DNA from: Zeus faber
Taxonomy: Eukaryota; Chordata; Actinopteri; Zeiformes; Zeidae
Direction of reading: 5' to 3'
Length of the DNA stretch: 64,000 nucleotides
Assembly: GCA_960531495.1 (NCBI GenBank)
Contig: OY482846.1
Coordinates: 17,650,987 to 17,714,986, forward strand
Under the pieces are notes generated by a model. The model had not been told where the DNA came from. It searched no databases and saw nothing but the letters and a program-made list of their open reading frames with translations. The stretch's first letter is position 1; every line of letters begins with the position of its first letter. Of the stretch, positions 1 to 15,000 are shown piece by piece. The translations under genes were made by a program, and so were the position numbers.

Positions 1-3000
1 TAAAAGTCAAAAACTCCAAGGAAACAATGAAAGTCGTTCCTTGCTCTCCACAGTTTGATGATTCAGAAAAGCCACACGGACTAAATACTGTCAGCTCAAT
101 GGAGAGCACAGAAAAAGCAAAACAGAGCTCATCTGCAGCTACTCCCAGTGGAAAAACTGTGGAAAAGAAGAAAATTGTTACAACGCAAGGTGTTCTCGTG
201 AGTGACCCTTCACCCACTGTTAATGGAGACATCCACGCCCTCCCACAACCCACCACGGCTACCAATAAGTCAAGACCAACCCCGGGTTCACCCCAAGCTA
301 CAAAACCACCCACCGGGGCAGAGTCCATTAAAGTAAGCACAGGCTTTTCCCAGCATTCACCTCGGGCTAGACTCGCTTTGCCACGAGGGCTAAGTGGAGG
401 TGACTCCTCACCGAAGCACGATGCCCCCTCTAGCTGGTTAGATGTGGACTTTCCCAAGCAGAGACTGAAAGTTCCAGAGCAAACTTTCAAACTAAGTTAT
501 TCTGTGAGTGAGAGCAATCTCCTGGACACATCTGGTGAGCTGGATGATGAAGACTTTATTGAGAAGATCAAGAACCTTTGTGCCCCGTTCTCATTTCCGC
601 CACGTAAGCACAGCCACCTCCGAGCGCCCCAGCCTCCTTTTGCTATGCCTGCTATCAGGGAGGACCGGTTTGAAAAGCCCTTTGACCCGGAGGACTTTAA
701 GTTTGGTCTGAGGAAGAAAACTCAGTTACATACAAGCTCAGCCCCCAGTCTCCTAGCACAGCTTCAAAGCACAGAGACCAAAGCGAGCTTGAAGCCTGCA
801 AGGGCCAGCCTAGTGGACAGATGCATGCTGCTGACAAGCTTGGACAGTCACTCCCGTATCAGGGAGAAGACCGCAGATCAGCCAGAGGAAAAGGAAGAGT
901 CGGAGGACAAGAAAGACGACCAGATCAAGGTGAGGTCTCGCTTGGAGGGGAGCTGTGTCCTCAGTAGCCTCTGCACCGCCTCCAAGGGGAAGAGAAATGG
1001 AGCCAAGGCCCCGATGGACACCGCCAACCCTGGGGATGGGACACCTGGTGAAGTCCCAGAGCCTAGTTCTTCAACTGGGGCTCAGCTTCATCTGCCCAGC
1101 CTTTCTTCCACTGCTCCATTCGGTGCGACTTTGGCCGGCCAGAGCCCTGCCCAGGCTGGAGCCCAGGCTCGGGAGGCTGTGGTCAGTGACTCAAGTCCTC
1201 CATTTCCCTCCTTTAATGACATCAAACTGCCGGACTATTTAGAGAAGTACCTCCCCAGAGAGACAGCAAAACTAGAGCAGTGCAAAGGGGGAAAGGAACA
1301 ACTCCTCAACACAGAGGTTAGTTAAGAAACGTACAGTCCATCAACATAGGGGTATATAAACAGTATACTGTGTGTGTGTTTGAGTGTATGTATGTACAGT
1401 ATAAACATCTAACTTCTTATAACTCAATTTATATTGTCCAAGCTCAAACAAGTGGTGCAAGTTATTTTATGAGGACCTTTTATTTTTATTTGACAAGTTT
1501 TCTTCACAGTTTTTACTGTTCCTCTTCCCCAGTTTTTAGGCGGAAAAGCCAATCTAACAGCCTCATTCCTTAACTTATTGCCTTGTGTTTATACACCAGA
1601 TAACTGGGAGTGTAACGCCGGCAGTCCTTAGTGGTAGAGCAGACATGAATGCAAAGTCAGAGCTCCCGGTCGCCGATGGAGCACCTCCATGTTTTCCGGT
1701 CATTTCTACAATCCCACGCACTATGCTGCCTGAGCTCCCCCAGCCTCTTTCTCACCCACAGGGGATGCACAACAACAGTGTAAGTGTGCTGCATAACCTA
1801 AATTGGACACAATTGCATTGGTCTGTATGAGTGTTACACTGTATGTGAGCAAAGTGGGCTTGCACTGGAAGCCAGATTTCATCGAAATTTGTATTAATTG
1901 ACCAGCTTTTTAAAAATCTGCTCTAATATGGCTCTAATATATATATTGGCTTTATTGGCTAATCGGGACTAATTTCATCATCTGTCTGAATTACAATTTC
2001 CATTGAGTGTATTGTTCCAAAAGTATTTTTTATTTTTTATTCCTGCAACAGTTGTCAACATGGATCCTTTTTTTCAGAAGATAAGAAATCTTCCAAAAAT
2101 ATTTTAGATTGTCCCACCATTTAATTGGATAGGTTATTGAATTTGCTGCATTTTCTGTATTTGTTCTGCAGTTAAGAGTTGCCAAGGGACTCCACAGACG
2201 CCCGGGAAAGGTAAGCAAAGATAGAGAGGGGGTTTGGGAATTGAGAAGATATGGTCCATGTAAACATCTGCTTGTTATTGTGACTTCTGGGGGGATAAAC
2301 AGTATTGAGAGACAAAAAAAACAACAAAACAACTGAACGAACCTTCAGCTGGATGTAATTAAAATCACAAGTTGCAGTGCTGCAGAAAGCAATGCAGACC
2401 TTGTGACGGGAAAGAGCTTCTCTCCAAAAAGCTTTCTTATATCGCACATCAATTTCACTCATCAGCACGCATATTTCCATGTAAATTTTCAATCACTCAC
2501 ACTCCCAGAAAGTTTTTCTTGTCACAAAAGTGTAAAGATGGGACTTTTCAATGCACTTGCATATCCCCTGTCCCCTATTCCAGTGGTGTTTCACTCTCAA
2601 ACTCACATTTAGCATGGGTATTTTCCACTTGAAGCCACAGTTATCGCCAAGAATTACAAAAAGCTTATTTTATATATTTTGTTCATAACTATCTCACTTG
2701 TAGCACATATACAGTAAACAGATTTAGACACAGCTGATTTCCAATATCAAACAAGTCAAACAAATTGAATGACAAATTCTCGCTGTGCATCAAATCTGGT
2801 GTCGCCCAAAGAAGGAAAATCTTTTGTATGTTGTAAATCTGTCATGTGTTAAACGTGACACATTAAAACAATCATACAAGTGCAGACTCCAAGGTCGTTG
2901 ATAGATTTGCTAGATCTAATCTTTACCATTTTTTCTTGACGTGACAAAACAATAAATTAGATTAAAGTTGAGTTTGTGCTTAAAACATCCATTGGGCTCC

Positions 3001-6000
3001 TTTCGAGGTTAGCCAGTTTAGCTGCTTAACAGAGCCAAAGGGGAATGTATAGCAAAATGACAAGAAAGACAAAAGGTTCCAGAGAATCCGGAATAAGCCA
3101 GAGCTCAGCCAATCTTTCGATGAAATGTAATATCCTTGTGAAGTATCCTTGTGTGTTGGACGGTGACCGTGGCCTGCACCTGTCTGTGCAGATGGTGCTG
3201 TTTGAGAGCGCTCCGTTTGGCGGCCAGGCCTACGAGGTTTTCAGGGACATAGCAGATTCGACCTCCATTCAGCTCTCCCCCGCCATCACCGTGAGGGTTG
3301 TCAGAGGATGGTGAGCGCTTCAAATGATGGATCTGAAATGGATTTGATGAGCTAATGATCCGAATTGGGAAGAGTTATGGGGACATTTATGTTGTTTTTT
3401 TCCCTCTCTTCAGCTGGGTGCTCTACGAGAAGCCTGACTTCCAAGGACGCTCCATCGCCCTGGAGGAAGGCAGTATAGAGCTCACCAATGTGTGGGCAGA
3501 GTGTGGTGAGGGGTCGCAGCCCTCCGCCAACCAGCCGGTGCTAATTGGCTCCATTCGACTGGCCGTTTGCGTAAGTAGATCTGGTTCGACACTCCGTGTC
3601 GGCCTTTGGTGTTCCACCGTAGTTCACCCTATTTGGCTTCTCAAAAGAAGCGGACAGTGTTTCTTTATGCAGCGTACGCCTTTAAACGCCTCAGCACCTT
3701 AAGTGCAAAGAGAGAGGTAATCTGAGTCCGACTGCTTTTATTTTGTGGTGGATTTCAAGAAAAGTACGTCATAGCGATCACGTTGTGCTCTGCAATGATA
3801 ATAAACTTCGTAGTGATTTGGCCCTTCCCCAGCATTTTACCTTTTGCATTTTGCATCTTACCTCCTTGTAGGACTACAGCCTTCCACATATTGACCTGTT
3901 TACCGATCCAGAGGGCCATGGCAGGGTCACAGCTTACCACGACGATATGGTGGAGATTGGCTCATTTGGGATCCCACAGAGCACCGCTTCCATCAAAGTC
4001 CACTCTGGGGTGTAAGTGCTGTTTCGGCCATAGATCTCAGCTCGTGCACTCAAATGAGGCAGCAGAGGAAATTACTTGCTCGGTATTTGGGAGCGTTTTG
4101 AAGTAAGACGACTCCACCCACCATTGCTCCCGGCTACAATAGCGCGCTTTAGACCCAATGTGGAAAAGCAAGAGTGCTGAAGATGCCAACAGCTTTTTAG
4201 TGGGACGCCATGTTCTTGCAGTTCGGCTTAGACATTAGCAGGCAAACTGGGGAGCAGCAGGGCTATCACATAATCATTACCATCTCAAGGGTTTATGCTT
4301 TCCTGTGGCTTCACTCTCCCTCATTTGCCTGCGTTGGAATGTCCCTCATGCTCCTGCATGTTGGCGGAGAGAGAGAGGGATAAAGAGAGAGAGAGAGAGA
4401 TAGAGATGGGGGTGGGGGTCTGGAGAGAGGGAGGTGGTTAAGGCGGGGACTGAGAGGTGGAGAGTTTCAGAGAGGGAAACAGAACCAAGGGGGTGAGAGG
4501 ATTTGGCTGCGCAGAGCGTGTTTTCCATGTGAGCGGGAGGCATTCAGGACATTTTGTGCCCTGGTAACAGCAGCAGATGTCTTCCCGAAACACTGGAAAA
4601 ACCCTGGAACCTTGGCTTCTCGGGTTAGAACAATAACATTCTGAGCAACCATTAAAGCAACACGCTAAACATTCCCTGAAACCAGTACCTCCAGTACCGT
4701 GCTCAGATGCCAGTGTTTCCCAACACTCTGATCGGCGTAGCATTGATGCCGTCTCAGTGGCTGACACCGCAGAGTTTTCTTCTGAGACATCTATGGAATG
4801 CTTGCTCAAAATACATTCCAGCACATATTCTCAGTACACAGGGGAAAAAAGCAACACTCAATTGTGAAACTTTCAGCAGTTATACAAGTACAAGTACAAG
4901 GCTGGCATCGGCTCAATCTACTGGCTGTAAGTAAATACAGTGACTAAACAAGCTGTGTTTTCTTCTTATCGTAATCTTAAAAGTCAACCATCAATAGGTA
5001 GCTGAAGAGCTTTTACCGTTAAGCGATAAAAGCGTGGTCTGAAACCCTCCCGCAGTGAAGGGTCTGCCATAAGTCGTTTTGGTTAAAGGATAGGGTTTCA
5101 ACCAAGGCGTAATTTAACTGTTGCTTCCCATCATTAAGCGCTTGAGAAACTTACCACCATTTGAAAGGGCCAAAAGTTTAAAAAAGGTGAAATCTCCTTT
5201 GGTGAAAAAAGGAGGCTCACAATATTGTCAGACATTTTTTCTATGCAATACCAAAAAAAACCAAAAAACCTTTTTTCGGGGTTTGACTTACTCTTTTGTC
5301 TTTCCGCCAATGAGCTCTTTTGGCTACATCCGCTAACGTAAGGGACGAGGAACAGGAAGTTACTCTTTGGATGTACTGTGGAAATTGCAAAAAGTAGTGT
5401 TAACTAAAAAGTGATATTGCTGTTGTCTTAAAACACATTTTTGAGAAGAAGATTGAACATGTTTTTTTGGGGCTTAAACATGTGCCCCATTGCACTGCAT
5501 TGAGAAGCTGCAGCAGAGTGGTAGGTTTCTCCATAGTGAAGCACTCAGCGAGTTTGTGCTATGATCAGTTAATAAATGACGGGAGCCAAGATTTGAATAA
5601 GCACTGGGTTGAAAAATAATATGCCTGGTCTTTACTCGAAGTGTGGCTTGTCCCCCCTCCTCCTCCTTCTCCCTTTGCTCTAGGTGGCTGGTGTTCAGCG
5701 ATCCCGGGTTCCAGGGCATGCTGGCGGTGCTGGAGCAGGGCGAATACCCCCTTCCCGAGTCCTGGGGCTTCCCCGCACCCTTCATAGGGTCTCTCAGACC
5801 CCTCAAAATGGTAACGCCGCCCCTGCTGTAGCCTTCATTGTACAGTACTGTACAGTCTGATAGATTATGTTACCCGGCAGGCAACTAAATGATCCATTTT
5901 GTCTTCACCGCACATCTCTCCCTCTGCTATGTCCCATTCATTAATTGGCGGTGGATGGCGCGCTTAACCAGACTGTACGGTCACCCGCTATGCAGCCATG

Positions 6001-9000
6001 ACTTTCTGGATTTCTTTTTTATTCATATTCCGTTTCATGTTTGGCTTTCATGTTTTAACATTACACACGTCTAGCCGCATATTTATAGGTGTAGAGTCTG
6101 TTTGTTGTTCTGCTCAGACGCGGCAATGTAAATATTTTCTTTAATGAGTTGCTTACAGCGACGGCAGAAAGGAGGCTCATTTGCATAATCGCCGACTTCC
6201 TCAAGCGGCGAGTATATTTAATTGGCGATGAGGTCTGGTGTGCTAATGATAATTTATCCGTGTTGCAGGGCGGCTTCAAAGTGGAGAACCCCAATGAGGT
6301 CAAGGTACGTTCATTAGTTTTGCATCTCCAGAGCATCTCTCTAATGGACCGATTCCATTCTGTGTCTGCTTCAGCACGCTTGAAAAAAATTAGGTAGTGG
6401 TTTACAAGAAATCGTAATTTACAAAGTAGTTATCTGTAGTATAAATCATAAAAAACATTGTTTTTCAGTCATTTATTCTAAAACACAGGTTTTCTCTTTC
6501 TCGGTAGAAGTTTTCATCCTTCAGAAACAAGTTTTTTTTTTATTCTAATTACTGTAAACAGTAATTTGATGTTCCCCTGTTTGTTTCATAACAGGGTAAC
6601 ATTGAGGAAATGGTGACAGATTGTACCAGTAAGAATACCTCAGAGCTTTGTTTGATTGGTTTACAATCAAAACAACAAGGTCACAAACCAAGTGGTTCAT
6701 ATTAAAAAATATTTTTTCCTGTGTTAAGGCCATGGTGTATGAGAAGCCCGGCTTCGAGGGCTCCAGCTTGGAGATCGACAGCGACTTGTTCAGCTTTGAC
6801 GAGGCAGCGGCCGGAGACCCCTACTCGTCCAAACTGAAGTCTGTGGGCTCTTTAAAGGTCATCGGAGGACTGTGAGTTATTTTGTTTTCTTGTCATGCGT
6901 TCTGTAAGGGATGATCTACAGCCAGCCGGTCTTTATCACACAGTAACCCGAGAGGGGGATCAGGTCTTGTACAGTATCACTCTGATTTAATCATAAAGAC
7001 TGGCTGCATAAAATAAAAGAATCCATTGAGACAGAATATTGATTCTTAGTAATAATAATAATAATAATAATTATTATTATAATTATAATAATTATATGAT
7101 AATACAAATTATTATTATTATGTTTAAGAGCTTCTGCTAAGAAAAATAGTCCAAAACCAGTTAGTTAACATTGTTTGAAACAAGGGACATGAGTCCTGGC
7201 AGAGAAGCGGTTGCCAGAGACAACTTAACAGACAACGGTCATTATTAGAAATAATTGACTGCTGATTATTGCTTGTGACTAATCATTCTTTCATATTACA
7301 CAGAGCCGTGTAATAATTCATGATAATGGCTTTCGTAGGACTCATCCAGATGATGATGACAATTTTGCTAGCTATCGGTTTGGTGAAAATCCAGCTGCCA
7401 ATTAGGCAATTTGCAGTTATGTAGCTCAATCATTTTGAGACTTGCAGAGAGTTCGATGAAAACATTGCTCTGCATATGTTTGTACTTTAATACACGCTTC
7501 GCTAAAAAGCACAGGCCGTCGAAACAATCAAAACAATCAAAACAATGAAACGATAAGCTCCAAGAACGTTTTCGACAACTTCTAACTGCTTCCTGTGCCC
7601 CGGTTTCAGCTGGGTGGGCTACAGCCAGCCGGGCTTTGAGGGCCAGCAGCACGTCCTGGAGGAGGGAGAGTTTGTGGACTGGAGAGACTGGGGAGGAGGC
7701 TCAGAGCAGCTCCTCTCACTCAGACCCGTCGTGGCCGTAGGTTTCAGAATGGACGAATCAATACCAGTCAATACCCACCGTGGGCGGAAATCAATCGATT
7801 GCTGCCCACGACTCATCTGGCGCCATCACTGCCTCCAACCTGTGATGGTGTTTCTGTAGTCAAGGAAGGCTGGCTGACGGAAAATATATATCGGCATATA
7901 AACGATGGTTCATTACATTGAACTATACGGTGATTAAAGTGATATGATACTAAAGTGATATCCTCATGTGGTATCCTACTTTTTTCAGAATGTAAAATTG
8001 TTAATAGAGGTTTAATGTTTATTGAATATCGTTTGGTTATTTATATATTGCCAAATGTATGAATTGTTCGTTTATTTTTTGTTTATTGTATTTAGCCATT
8101 ATGTTCTTGTTTTACTAAATTTTAGGTTTGTTTTATATTGCCAATTTCTTCGATTTTTCTGTATTTCTTCAGGTTTATTGTATATTGACAAGTTTTGATA
8201 ATATTGTGAATTGTTAGTTTTTTATTTTTATTACATTATAACTATTGCCTATTGTTTTGATTTATGATTTGATATATTGTTTGATCTCCCTAAAACTAAC
8301 TTCTATTGAACTAAACTAGTTATTTTTGTCAAATTCCCACAAATATTTGGATTTACACATTATGATTAATTGTAAGTGATATATCTTATCATCATAATCA
8401 TTGTAATAAATGTTACAATATGGCAAAATCTTAATTTCATGACGATATAATAACATTGAAAGAAGATGAACTGTAATATCAAATTATCACCCAGCCTTCT
8501 CTGCAAGCATAGTTAACATTTATAAAAGCATATTTAGCATTTAAAAAACATTGTCTGCACTTCAGGTGATTCTTCAAAACGGAGTTTCATATCTCAACTT
8601 CACCTCATAATCGCTAAATGACTAAAAGTGATTTAGTGGTCTTGTTTCTCGTTACAGGATTTCATTTCCCCGCACCTGAAGATGTTCAGCGACAGGGACT
8701 TCGGCGAGCTGGGCATGAACATGGCCCTAACGATCCCCGTCTCCAACATGGAGGAGACGGGCTACGGCTCGAAGACGCAGTCGATCGATGTCGTCGGGGG
8801 CGTGTGAGTCACATCGCTCTCCCTCTACTAGTCAGCACTGTGGCTCAGCAGTCAGTTATTTCTGAATAACGGCCGCTGTCTGTAAATGACGACCATTGTC
8901 CCCCGTTTCACACCTAGATGCCAATGCTGTCAATAGCTAGTGGCGACTTGTGACGCTACATAGAAACTACAATGGAAGACTTCAGTACATTCACATTCAT

Positions 9001-12000
9001 TCAATACATACATTGTGTATGTAAAATTTCATAATAATAACAATTAATAGGCTAGGTTTTTTTGTTCGGATAACAGCTGGCTACGTTGTTGCAGCAGTAT
9101 TGTACGGTCACAACCCTGGTGACGGGGCTTCTGTGCCCCCGCCTTTCGTGTATTTATTTTTTTTATTAAAATGGTGTTGTTTGTTTACTTAGCAAAATAA
9201 TAACCTCTTGAAAAAGATTACGTAAATAATCTTGCCACCCGTCCCTGAAAATAAAGAATTGTTCTTGTTGAAGAAACATAAAAAATACGATGTCCTTACT
9301 TTATCAATAGTTTAAGTGACGCTTTCATTTACAAAACACAGGAACAATGCAGAGGTCTGAGCATCCATTTTCCAAGGACCAGCGCCGTTGATAGCGTATC
9401 TTCCTTCCTATCGGCTGCCACCCAGCGCTCTGCGCTGCTCATTTGTATAATGTTGAAACCTGCTCAACTTTCCTTGTCGGTGTGAAGCTGTCAGCTTGTC
9501 ACCGGTCGTTGCTCCATCCCCTGCAGCCAGATGAAGCCGAGCACTGTTTGAAATGCATTGCAGCCAATGCTTTGCAGCACCCTGTCGCCGGCAGTGTGAC
9601 CATACAATCACATTGACGTGCCACATTGCTGTGGACTATTTTTTTCTTAGCGGAAGCTCTTAAACAAGACAGCGATAAAGTCTAGTGATAAAGTCGTTTC
9701 AAATCAATATTCAGCCAAGATGTATTATTTTATTTAGTAAGTAGCCGTGCAATAAGAGGGATAGTGTGCAGCGTGCTGGTCATTATCACAAAATAACAAC
9801 CTTGATTGTTATAGAACGTATCACCCTGTCGGAGTTTATTTTGCGATAATGATCGTCTGGCTTATTATCCTTTACATAGCTGACGCTCGCTTGTACAGAC
9901 CACATGGACGGCTGCCATTTTCTGCTGGATTTTGTCGAACTCTTTTGCTGTGCACGTTCACACCTTTTTGGCAAAGGACGACCGTAACCTCCCTTTGATT
10001 CATGCCGCAACATTCCCCTTTAAAAATCGTACGCTGTAACCAAATTAGCGTTTCCTTTTGACTTTTTCAGCTCAGGTGTGTTGCAGCCACACCCGCGACA
10101 GCAGGCCGAGACAGGTTTCTCTTTGTTGTTTGTTCTGGCACTCCTTCACATGTCCTGCAGGTATTGGTTGGTCACATGACTTTTTCCCGCCCTTTTCCCG
10201 TGGCCTACATGTCAGACACAGGCATTAAGTAAGACCTTCGATCTCAGACGGTGCCAAATAAAGAACCCTGGGATTATAGCCGCTTTGTTAAAAGCTTTCC
10301 TTGGCCTACTCTCAGTCTCTGTAAAGATAGCGGTGAAGCCCAGCACTGAAAGCCTTAAAGTGCTTAAAACCCGATGGATGTTTTCTCACCCTTTTCCTTT
10401 TTCTTTCCCTGTGAGAACAAGCACACGCGTGTCTTCGCTCGCCGGCTGCTTTTTCATGCTGTAATGTCTTCATTCGATTTTGTGAATGAAGACTCTTAAG
10501 AAACAGAATTGTTGATGCTGTGCCATCCTCCCTCATGGAAGGAACAAAATGGTGGATCGTAAAGAATGGATTATTATTATTTTATTTTTTTGTCTCGCGT
10601 TCATGTCGTGTCAAAGAGCCTTCGCTAGCCTGTTATTAAAAGGTCCAGCCTGTTCCTTGACGTGACGCTGCCTCAGTGACTAATCTGGTGATTGAGGTTG
10701 TTTGAGGCTCGTTTCGAGTCTCGCACGGACGGCACGTTGGCACACGAACACACACGACCACAAATGTTTGTCTGTTCCAGTTCCAGCTCACTTTCCCACT
10801 CCCTTGATTACATGCGCACGTCGACACACACACACACACACACATACATACACACACACACGCACACACACAGACAAGTACACAGACACACAAACAGAGT
10901 TTGGTTGTTATAGCAAAATAACCCATGCTGGGTGATCAGATGTTTTTTCCCTCTGAAAGGGGTTATTTTGCAATACGACCGACTGGCTGCACATTATCCT
11001 GATTATTACATGGCTATTCACTAAGTAAGAGAATACATTGAGAGGAAATATTGATTTTTAATGATTTTAAGACTTAACATGCATGGTTTTATAACTAGCA
11101 TGCTTAGGGTAAGAGCTTCCGCTAAGGAAAATCAGTCCACAGCAACAACACAGCAACGACATCGCAAACTAATGGCTCTCCTGTAAATATGCCTATAATA
11201 ATATGAATATGTCCTATTTACTGTTATGAACATATCCACATTCATCTCTTCAAGTCTTCCATTGGAGTTTTTATGTCGCATCACAAAATGTGACATTAGC
11301 ATTTGAAACGAGGGACGTGAATCCAACCACAGAAGCGTTGGTCACGACAACGGTCATTACTAACAGATAGGCGGTCAAAACTGACCCCTAATTATTGCTA
11401 CGTATTGACGTATTGACCAATCAGGATCGAGTATTCCCACAGAGCTATGTAATAACACACGCAACCTTCCTGCGGCCTTTTGATGGTACATGTGTGTCTT
11501 TTATGCTGCAGGTGGGTGGTGTTTGAGGAGCCGGGCTTCTCGGGTGAAGCCTACGTCCTGGAGAAAGGCCTGTACGGGAGCCCAGAGGACTGGGGCGCTC
11601 TGCAACCAACCATAGCCTCAGTGATGTCTGTCGTACTGGTAAATAATTGAGTATATCACTGACATTGATGTTAGATTTGGTTCACGATGGTCTGGCTATG
11701 ACAGAAATTGCCTCAAAGCTGTAATTCAGGGTTTCATTGGAGACTGCCGTAGGAAGTCAATCACAGTTGCAAGGCGAGGGAGTCAAATAAAAGTTGGTTT
11801 TAAGTTGATATTTTTAAAACGGCAACAGAACTGGCCGATCCAATAAATCAAAGCTGTTCCAAAGCTTTGGTGTGGCTACAGAAAAAGCCCCGGAAACTTT
11901 TATTCTGGCTCCACTGGCAAAAGGTCCACAGATATTCGCACTTATGGCTCATTCATGGTGACTAAGATAACGCTTGATTTGCTGATGATATCCACCCACA

Positions 12001-15000
12001 GTTGCCTGAATAGACAAGTCACTACGTCTCCATGTTCCGACCCCGAATCTCATTTTGCATTCTTTGTCTCTTCCAGGACGATTTTGAGAATTCAGCTAAA
12101 TTCAAGGTTGGTATTTTTTATCTAAAGCTTGTGGAGGGGTATTGATCGGAGGGAGTGATTGAGTGTGCATGGCTGACTCTGGCTCATTATCGTGTGTGTG
12201 TGTGTCCCTCAGTTGCAGTTGTTCTCCGAGCCAGGCTTTGGGGGTTCGGTCATGGTTTTGGAGGACAGCGTTCCCTCCCTACAGCAGGATTTTACTGTGG
12301 GATCCTGCCGGGTGCTGGCTGGCAGGTGAGTGGGGCAGAAAATTGGGGGAAAAGTTTCTTCGTAGAAACTTTAGATCTCTTATGTGTTTGTGTGCGCCAA
12401 TTACTTCCAGCTGGCTGGCTTTTGAGGGCCAGGACTTCACAGACAAGATGTACGTTCTGGAAGTGGGGAGCTACGCTGACTTGAGAACGATGGGCTGCAT
12501 GGGTTCGGATCCCGTCGTTCAGTCTCTGCAAATCATTGGCTTTGTGAGTACCAGAGAATAAAAGCATAATCAGAATATCCATGCTCCCATAGGGGAGAAA
12601 ACGAAGTGAGAAGTGAAAATAAATTTACCAGCACTAGAAGAACAGACCATGTTGTCCAGCAGGATTACCACCCGGCTACAAATAGGACTGGGCTAGGACT
12701 GTCAGTGTGCAATTTAATTGCGATGAAGAATTCAATTGTCTTTTGTGTTCATTTTGTTCTACTATAATAGCCTAGAAGTGTTTGACATTAAACACTAAAA
12801 ACATACACAAATGAGGACATGATTTACTTTCCTCAACCCAACTATTTGAAAAGCACCTAATTTATATTTCATTTATTGTGACATTTCTCACATTGGCTTA
12901 AAATCTCCTTCAATTTAAATGGAAAAATATGATCGTGGAATCAAGCCATTATACAAAATAAACAGGGACAGCTCAAATAATACAACAGAAAGGATGTTAC
13001 ACATTTACACTAACATTGAAGCAAAAAACATTTGCATGGACCGTTAATTGATGAAAATGTTTTCATTTATTGCAACGTTTCTCAACATTGGCGTCAAAAT
13101 TCCGATGAAATTCAGAGGGAAACATGATTGAAAAAGGTGATGATTTGACAAAACGGTTGCGATTTATTTAAATAATTGCGATATGTAATAATGGTGACAA
13201 CTCCCGGCGTCAGAATCATAGCGAAAAGGGATTGCTTTGGAAGGTTTCAAATTTAAAAATATCAGTTTACAGATGGCGTCTCTCAAAAAAGTAAACTCTG
13301 CTGCCTGGGAGAGACTTGGGTGGGAGTTTGATTGGTTACCACGGTAACCTCATAATAGTGCCTCTGTGTAATGTGCAGCTACAGTACAGTACACATAGGC
13401 TTCTGTCAAAACCTTTCCAAAATGCACTCTGTCCCACTCCATTCCTCCTCCCTTGCGCTCCACTTCAATTCAAATGGCTTTATTAACATTGGAAAATGTT
13501 TTCACTGCCAAAGCAAGCAGAAAATGAAAAATATAATGAACAAAATAAAACAGAAAAATGTAAAGGTTGCAATGAAAAAATAACAGATAAAAACCTAAAA
13601 TATATTTTTTGACCTTGCTGTGGGAAATATGTATGCAGATATGTGAAGAAAATGTTAACATTGTAGCTCAATATATATATCTACAGAACATGTATGAAGA
13701 TAATCTAAAATTTAAATAGAAAATTCTCAGATTTCCAATTCAAATTTACTTTATTGGCATGACAAGACTTCTTCCACGGCCAAAGGATTAAAAGCCAAGT
13801 CTTTCTCTCTCTGTCTCTGCCTCTCACCCTCGCCGCAGGAGTTCTCCCTGCCCTCCATCAGCCTGATCGAGCGCTCAGGGCTGCGGGGGAAGCGGGTGGT
13901 CCTGACCGCCGGCTCTGTCAACCCTCAGCTGTCCGGAGGCTGCGGACGGGCACAGTCGCTGCTGGTGGAGGGCGGCATGTGAGTAGGACCAGTCCCGAAG
14001 GGTTCGTTTGGGTTCCGGAGACCCATCCCCGAATTGTCCTTCACGGTTTTATGCTTGGCTAGCTTGGGAAAAGCGCACCGTGCTGCCAAATGTCGCTGCT
14101 CTCTGGTAGGAAGGTGTGAAACAAGAGAACATCTCTTCTTCCTTCTTCAGAAACAGACAGCACCACGCCAAGTCTGGCCGGTTTTAGTCTCCTTGGCACC
14201 GTGCCACTCCAAAAGTTTGTCAGAAAGAATCGGAAACATTAACTTTTCCAATGATTTTATTCCACTTATTCTCCATTTGTTGCATTGTCAAGGGCACGTT
14301 GCCGGTTCATCCTCGGTGTCAGTGCGGCAAAGGCCAAGGAAATACAACTCTGCATAAAAAAAACTTTCTGTGAAACAAAGGATGAAAGCCTAGAGATATA
14401 AAGCGAAAAATATGTCAATACCTTCAATCTGATAAAGGGTGCGAGTATCAAACTATTTAACTCCGACACAGTGTTTCAACACCAGTCAAATACAAGTGAA
14501 AATAAATCCACGTGAGTTGATGAGTCAGTTTAAATATAAAATGTGATTAAGTCGTGACGATATGTTCTCATTTTTTGTTTGTCTCAAAAACATTGCTCTC
14601 TCTAGAAAACAGAACCAATATAGACAAAAATGACCTCCGACCACTAATATGCACATGAAAAAGTCTTCTTAATAGGGGGCTCTCAGATTGAATTGGGTTT
14701 GATTTAGGGGGTCCCTGAGGGGGGCGACGCGTTTCCACCCAAAGTTCCCGGAACTTGTTTCAAGCAACTAAAAGGTTACTTCAGCCTGTTGTTGTCTGCC
14801 TTACCACCAACCCACGAAGATTATGCAAATTTGTCCCCTGACGTGTGAAAAGGTGACGGCTGTTTTTAAACCTCATTTTTGCGCACAACGATACAACTAA
14901 CTGCTCGACTCCAGTCCAGTAGGTGGTGCTAATGCAGAATCAGAATCAGAAATACTTTAATAATCCCAGGGGGAAATTACTTAAGAAGACAATACAACAA